From CAYYWP01 sp050176585 (GTDB lineage Bacteria > Desulfobacterota > Binatia > HRBIN30 > CADEER01), in assembly GCA_050176585.1 (NCBI GenBank), contig JBFXHX010000014.1:35839-99838 (forward strand): DNA of 64,000 bases, read 5' to 3'. The position numbers were made by a program, and so were the translations under genes. This document shows positions 61,198-64,000 of the stretch, one piece after another. Every line of letters starts with the position of its first letter. Within the stretch, counting starts at the first letter, position 1. The notes below the pieces were generated by a model that was not told the origin of the DNA, did not search any database, and was given only the letters and a program-made list of their open reading frames with translations.

Positions 61198-62226
61198 ATG
61201 CACGCCCACGTCTTGGTGCGCCCGGGCGAGCTCGAGTTGCGCGAGCTCCCGCGGCCCCGCGCTCTGCCGGGCGGGGTGGTGGTTCAGGTGCGCGCGGCGC
61301 TGACCTGCGGCACCGACATCAAGACCTATTTGCGCGGTCACCCGATATTCCCCACGCCAACCCTCTTCGGGCACGAATTCGCCGGTGAAGTGGCGGAAGT
61401 CGGGCCGGGCGTGCAGGGCTGGCGCGAAGGCGACGCCATCATGGCCGTACCGACCGCGCCGTGCGGCGCCTGTTACTACTGTGCGCGCGACCAGGAGAAC
61501 CTGTGCCCGGCGGTTATGGACGGGTTTGTCGTCGGCGCGTTTGCGGAGTTCGTTCACCTGCCGGCGCCGATCGTGCGGCGCAACCTGTTCCGGAAACCCG
61601 CTGCTCTTCCCTATACGGAAGCGGCCTTGCTCGAGCCGCTCGCCTGCGTGCTGCACGGGCTGAGCGCGGTGCGCGTGCGGCCAGACGATAGGGTCGTATT
61701 GCTCGGCGCCGGTGCGATCGCGCTGTTACATCTGCTGGTGCTCCGCGCGCGCGGCGTGTCGAACGTGATTGCCGTGGCGCGCAATCGGGCGCGTGCCGCG
61801 CGCGCCGCGGCAATGGGCGCGGCCCGCGTGCTCGATGAACCAGTCGAGCAAGCGGCCGAAGCGGTGCGGGCGGTGACGGAGGGCCGCGGTGCGGATGTGG
61901 TCATCGAGTGCACGGGACAGGTGGGGGTGTGGGAAGCGGCTCCCGCTTTGGCGCGGCGCGGCGGTCAGGTCGTGCTGTTCGGCGGTTGTGCGGCCGGTAG
62001 CACGGTGCGCCTGGATACTACGCGCCTCCACTACGACGAGGTGCGGGTGTTGAGCCCGTTCCACTTCACGCCCGCCGATGTTCGCGCCGCCTACGAGCTC
62101 CTGGCGGACGGGCGTTTCGGCGGTGGCGCGCTGGTCGGCGGTGAATACCGGTTGCCGGATCTCGGCGAGGCACTCGCCCGCCACCGCCGCGGCGATGCGC
62201 CGAAGTTCGCGATCGTGCCGGGGTGA
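61198..62226 (+). CDS. zinc-dependent medium-chain alcohol/sugar-alcohol dehydrogenase (first of a tandem pair)
   Basis: 342 residues from ATG 61198; a GTG at 61120, directly after coaD, gives a 26-residue longer form with no homology. Catalytic zinc site CGTDIKTYLRGHP plus GHEFAGEVAEVG; four-Cys structural zinc CGACYYCARDQENLC; Rossmann motif VVLLGAGAIALLHLLVL. The fold is sorbitol/threonine dehydrogenase-like. The next gene is a second dehydrogenase with one base of overlap, so a two-enzyme polyol or sugar pathway is likely. Substrate unknown. Confidence 0.85.
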   Translation: MHAHVLVRPGELELRELPRPRALPGGVVVQVRAALTCGTDIKTYLRGHPIFPTPTLFGHEFAGEVAEVGPGVQGWREGDAIMAVPTAPCGACYYCARDQENLCPAVMDGFVVGAFAEFVHLPAPIVRRNLFRKPAALPYTEAALLEPLACVLHGLSAVRVRPDDRVVLLGAGAIALLHLLVLRARGVSNVIAVARNRARAARAAAMGAARVLDEPVEQAAEAVRAVTEGRGADVVIECTGQVGVWEAAPALARRGGQVVLFGGCAAGSTVRLDTTRLHYDEVRVLSPFHFTPADVRAAYELLADGRFGGGALVGGEYRLPDLGEALARHRRGDAPKFAIVPG

Positions 62227-63251
62227 TGAAGGTCGCTCGCCTCTACGACTTTCTCGACGTGCGCCTGGAAGAGGCGCCAGTGCCGGCGATCGGGCCGGGG
62301 GAGGCGCTGGTGCGAACGCGCGCCTGCGGCATCTGCTCGGGCGATGTCGTGCCTTGGTACATCCGGAAGAAGGCGCCGCTGGTATTCGGACACGAACCGG
62401 TCGGGGAGATCGCGGCCGTGGGTGCGGACGTCAGCGGGCTCTCCATCGGGGATCGCGTGTTCGTGCATCACCACGCGCCGTGCTTTCAGTGCCGGGCGTG
62501 CGCGCGGGGTGAGTTCGTCCAGTGCCCCGCGTGGAAACAGTCGCACCTCGATCCCGGCGGCATGGCCGAGTACTTTCGCGTTCCCGCCGGTAATCTCGCT
62601 CGCGATACGCTCCTCCTGCCCGAACACATCGCGGACGCGGATGGCGCTCTGGTCGAGCCGCTCGCTTGCGTGGTGAAGTCGCTCGACCGCGCGGGTGCAA
62701 TCGACGGCGCGGTCGTGCTGATCATCGGGCTCGGCGTGATGGGGCAGCTGCACGTCCGTTTAGCCCGCCATCTCGGCGCCCGGCGAATTCTGGCCGCGGA
62801 TCTGGTCGCCAGCCGGTGTGCGAAGGCATTGGAGCTCGGCGCCGATGTCGCGATCGATGCGAGCGCGGTCGACCTACCGATTGCGGTCGCCGAGCACACC
62901 GATGGCGAAGGAGCGGAGGCGGTGATCGTAGGCCCGGCCACCGTAGAAGCAATCCAAACCGGCCTCGCGTGCGCGGCGCGCGGCGGCACGGTCGTGCAGT
63001 TCATGGGCACCGAGCCCGGCGCGATGCTGGCGCTCTCGACCTACGATTTCTATTTCCGCGAGCTGCGCTTGGTCCCGAGCTATTCCTGCGGCCCGGTCGA
63101 GACGCGCCGCGCGCTCGAGCTGATCGCCGCCGGAATCGTGCGCGCCGACCACGTCGTCACGCACCGCTTCCCGCTCGACCGGGTGTCCGAAGCCTACCAG
63201 GTCGCTGCGTTGGACAAAGCGGCGATCAAGACGCTGGTGACGTTTGCGTAA
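62226..63251 (+). CDS. zinc-dependent medium-chain alcohol dehydrogenase (second of a tandem pair)
   Basis: 341 residues from ATG 62226, overlapping the previous stop by one base (TGATG). Catalytic zinc site CGICSGDVVPWYIRK and GHEPVGEIAAVG; structural zinc CFQCRACARGEFVQC; Rossmann motif VLIIGLGVMGQLHVRLA. The two proteins share the architecture but are clearly divergent in sequence, so they are not a recent duplication. Probably acts with the upstream enzyme. Ends 54 bases before a strong bidirectional terminator. Confidence 0.86.
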   Translation: MKVARLYDFLDVRLEEAPVPAIGPGEALVRTRACGICSGDVVPWYIRKKAPLVFGHEPVGEIAAVGADVSGLSIGDRVFVHHHAPCFQCRACARGEFVQCPAWKQSHLDPGGMAEYFRVPAGNLARDTLLLPEHIADADGALVEPLACVVKSLDRAGAIDGAVVLIIGLGVMGQLHVRLARHLGARRILAADLVASRCAKALELGADVAIDASAVDLPIAVAEHTDGEGAEAVIVGPATVEAIQTGLACAARGGTVVQFMGTEPGAMLALSTYDFYFRELRLVPSYSCGPVETRRALELIAAGIVRADHVVTHRFPLDRVSEAYQVAALDKAAIKTLVTFA

Positions 63252-63304
63252 GGAATGAGCGGATCGCGGGGCGCGCGCCGCGAAAGCGCGCGAAGCGCAA
63301 AAAG

Positions 63305-63332
63305 AAAGGGCGACCCTTGCGGGACGCCCTTT
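63305..63332. terminator. bidirectional rho-independent terminator
   Basis: AAAGGGCG (63305-63312), 12-base loop, CGCCCTTT (63325-63332), followed by TTCTC on the plus strand and by CTTT/TTTTGCG-type T residues on the minus strand. It sits between the convergent dehydrogenase (stop 63251) and lipoprotein (stop 63353) genes, where one hairpin can serve both. Confidence 0.8.
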
Positions 63333-63352
63333 TCTCAGTGTGCCTATCGATC

Positions 63353-63601
63353 CTATTTGACGCCTGGCGCGTAGCTCGTACCAACCTTGTCCGCAGCGGC
63401 CTGTGCCGCCTGTGCGGACGCGGCGGCCTTGCTCGCGGAGGCCTGCGCCTGATTTGCGGCCGCTTCGGCTTTGTTCGCCGCCGCCTCGATCCGCGCCATC
63501 TGGTCCGCTGGGACCTTCGCGTGCTGCGTGCAGCCAACCGTAACCGTGCTCAACAGGCCGAGACCGACGATACCCACCACTGATCGTATACGACGCGTCA
63601 T
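63353..63601 (-). CDS. Lpp-like alanine-rich coiled-coil lipoprotein (second of two)
   Basis: 82 residues from ATG 63601 (GTG 63604 also in frame); AAGGAG precedes it. Signal peptide with lipobox VTVGC, so the Cys near residue 24 would be lipidated. The mature part is an Ala/Glu/Lys/Gln coiled coil (QMARIEAAANKAEAAANQAQ, ASASKAAASAQAAQ), like the murein lipoprotein of Gram-negatives. It ends GTSYAPGVK with a C-terminal Lys, as in Lpp, where it can be linked to peptidoglycan. It is a paralog of the next gene. Confidence 0.85.
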   Translation of the reverse strand: MTRRIRSVVGIVGLGLLSTVTVGCTQHAKVPADQMARIEAAANKAEAAANQAQASASKAAASAQAAQAAADKVGTSYAPGVK

Positions 63602-63629
63602 CACGCGCTCCTTCCTCGCTCTCGCTTGC

Positions 63630-63658
63630 GGCTGAACATCGTCGGCGATGTTACAGCC
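63630..63658 (-). other. intercistronic hairpin between the two lipoprotein genes
   Basis: On the minus strand GGCTG-T-AACATCG-CCGA-CGATGTT-CAGCC forms a 12-bp stem with one bulged T and a 4-base loop. It lies 6 bases after the upstream lipoprotein's stop (63665) and about 20 bases before the ribosome-binding site of the downstream one. No T-tract follows. It may set the relative expression of the two genes by partial termination or 3'-end protection. Confidence 0.6.
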
Positions 63659-63664
63659 GAGCGG

Positions 63665-63901
63665 TCACTTGCGATACGTCTTCTCCCCGACTGCTGCGCA
63701 CTTCGCGGCCGCCGCGTCCGCCTGAGCAGCCGCTTGCGACGCACTCTGCGCTGCCGCGGCTGCCTTGTTCGCTGCTGCCTCGGCGCGGCTCACTGCGGCG
63801 TCGATTCTCTGCATATCCGCGGGGTCGACCTTTGCCGTGCAGCCCGCCAGACCAGCGGCCAGGGCGATTGCCACGACCAGTCCCTTCTTCGACAACATCA
63901 T
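63665..63901 (-). CDS. Lpp-like alanine-rich coiled-coil lipoprotein (first of two)
   Basis: 78 residues from ATG 63901, with AAGGAGG before it (ATG 63898 also possible). Signal peptide with lipobox LAGC (GLVVAIALAAGLAGC) and an Ala-rich heptad coiled coil (QRIDAAVSRAEAAANKAAAA, AQSASQAAAQADAAAAKC) ending EKTYRK with a C-terminal Lys, as in Lpp. A second Cys near residue 69 could allow disulfide-linked dimers. It is likely an outer-membrane-to-peptidoglycan tether. Its promoter is not clear in the 99 bases before the window end. Confidence 0.85.
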   Translation of the reverse strand: MMLSKKGLVVAIALAAGLAGCTAKVDPADMQRIDAAVSRAEAAANKAAAAAQSASQAAAQADAAAAKCAAVGEKTYRK

Positions 63902-64000
63902 CTCGTCCTCCTTCACAAGTATGGTGGTATACGCAGCACCTTCGACTCTCCTTCCACAAAATGCGTTACGCCGCAAGCGTCAATATGAAAATCCCTCATC

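Overview
The window is a GC-rich, gene-dense stretch (about 62 protein genes, mostly separated by a few bases or overlapping by 1 to 4 bases) from a Gram-negative, non-photosynthetic bacterium, probably of the broad deltaproteobacterial / Desulfobacterota / Binatota type. The Gram-negative assignment rests on an outer-membrane barrel protein, a DUF1329 protein, Lpp-like lipoproteins and YajC-SecD-SecF. The placement near deltaproteobacteria is an inference from gene order, from dockerin-like EF-hand modules on secreted proteins and from a Myxococcus-type Cys-rich repeat. A 100-base run of N at 721-820, flanked by identical 23-base ends, shows that this is a draft scaffold. I saw no tRNA, rRNA, CRISPR array, insertion sequence, phage or att site.

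Layout. 1-580: 5' part of metF (minus). 840-7864: an accessory island with a beta-barrel protein and a caspase-fold protein on the minus strand, divergent from a sigma-like factor, an anti-sigma-like zinc-finger/SH3 membrane protein and a secreted Thr/Pro-linker protein with an EF-hand/dockerin-like end. 7876-12583: an rRNA uracil methyltransferase and a very large nucleotide cyclase-ATPase-repeat regulator. 12645-17795: aroD and a DegT aminotransferase, a GT39-type glycosyltransferase with an extra C-terminal domain, and a polyprenyl diphosphate synthase. 17924-25438: DUF971-Mrp, a phospholipid-type CDP-alcohol transferase with a 58-aa membrane protein and a flippase-like protein, coaBC, uracil-DNA glycosylase, NfeD and slipin. 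25569-32505: queA-tgt-yajC-secD-secF-recJ. 32607-36835: small HTH protein, PmtA-like methyltransferase, an unknown conserved protein, a CtpA-type protease and a divergent polysaccharide deacetylase. 36858-39972: xseA-xseB-ispA-tlyA. 40040-42866: rpoZ, then dnaJ-MerR/CbpM-like-rpoH. 42966-46984: TPP enzyme, CinA-like protein, two small envelope proteins, engB. 46990-51727: DUF1329 protein (minus), GT2-unknown-SPL radical SAM-murI. 51800-56863: secA and argJ. 56919-59845: a secreted copper-monooxygenase-like protein and a Cys-rich secreted protein (minus). 60045-63251: rsmD-coaD and two medium-chain dehydrogenases. 63353-63901: two short alanine-rich lipoproteins (minus).

Most of the window is housekeeping: envelope export (SecA, SecDF-YajC), queuosine modification, isoprenoid and CoA synthesis, DNA repair and heat-shock control. 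The most unusual items are the caspase/sigma/anti-sigma island, a SecA that is about 1266 residues long with an N-terminal membrane hairpin and a roughly 275-residue coiled-coil insertion, a copper monooxygenase-like protein with an EF-hand pair inserted between its copper-ligand motifs, and a radical SAM SPL-family gene coupled to an unknown gene and a glycosyltransferase. Several predicted promoters end only 7 to 16 bases before a start codon that lacks a Shine-Dalgarno sequence, which suggests leaderless or near-leaderless mRNAs.
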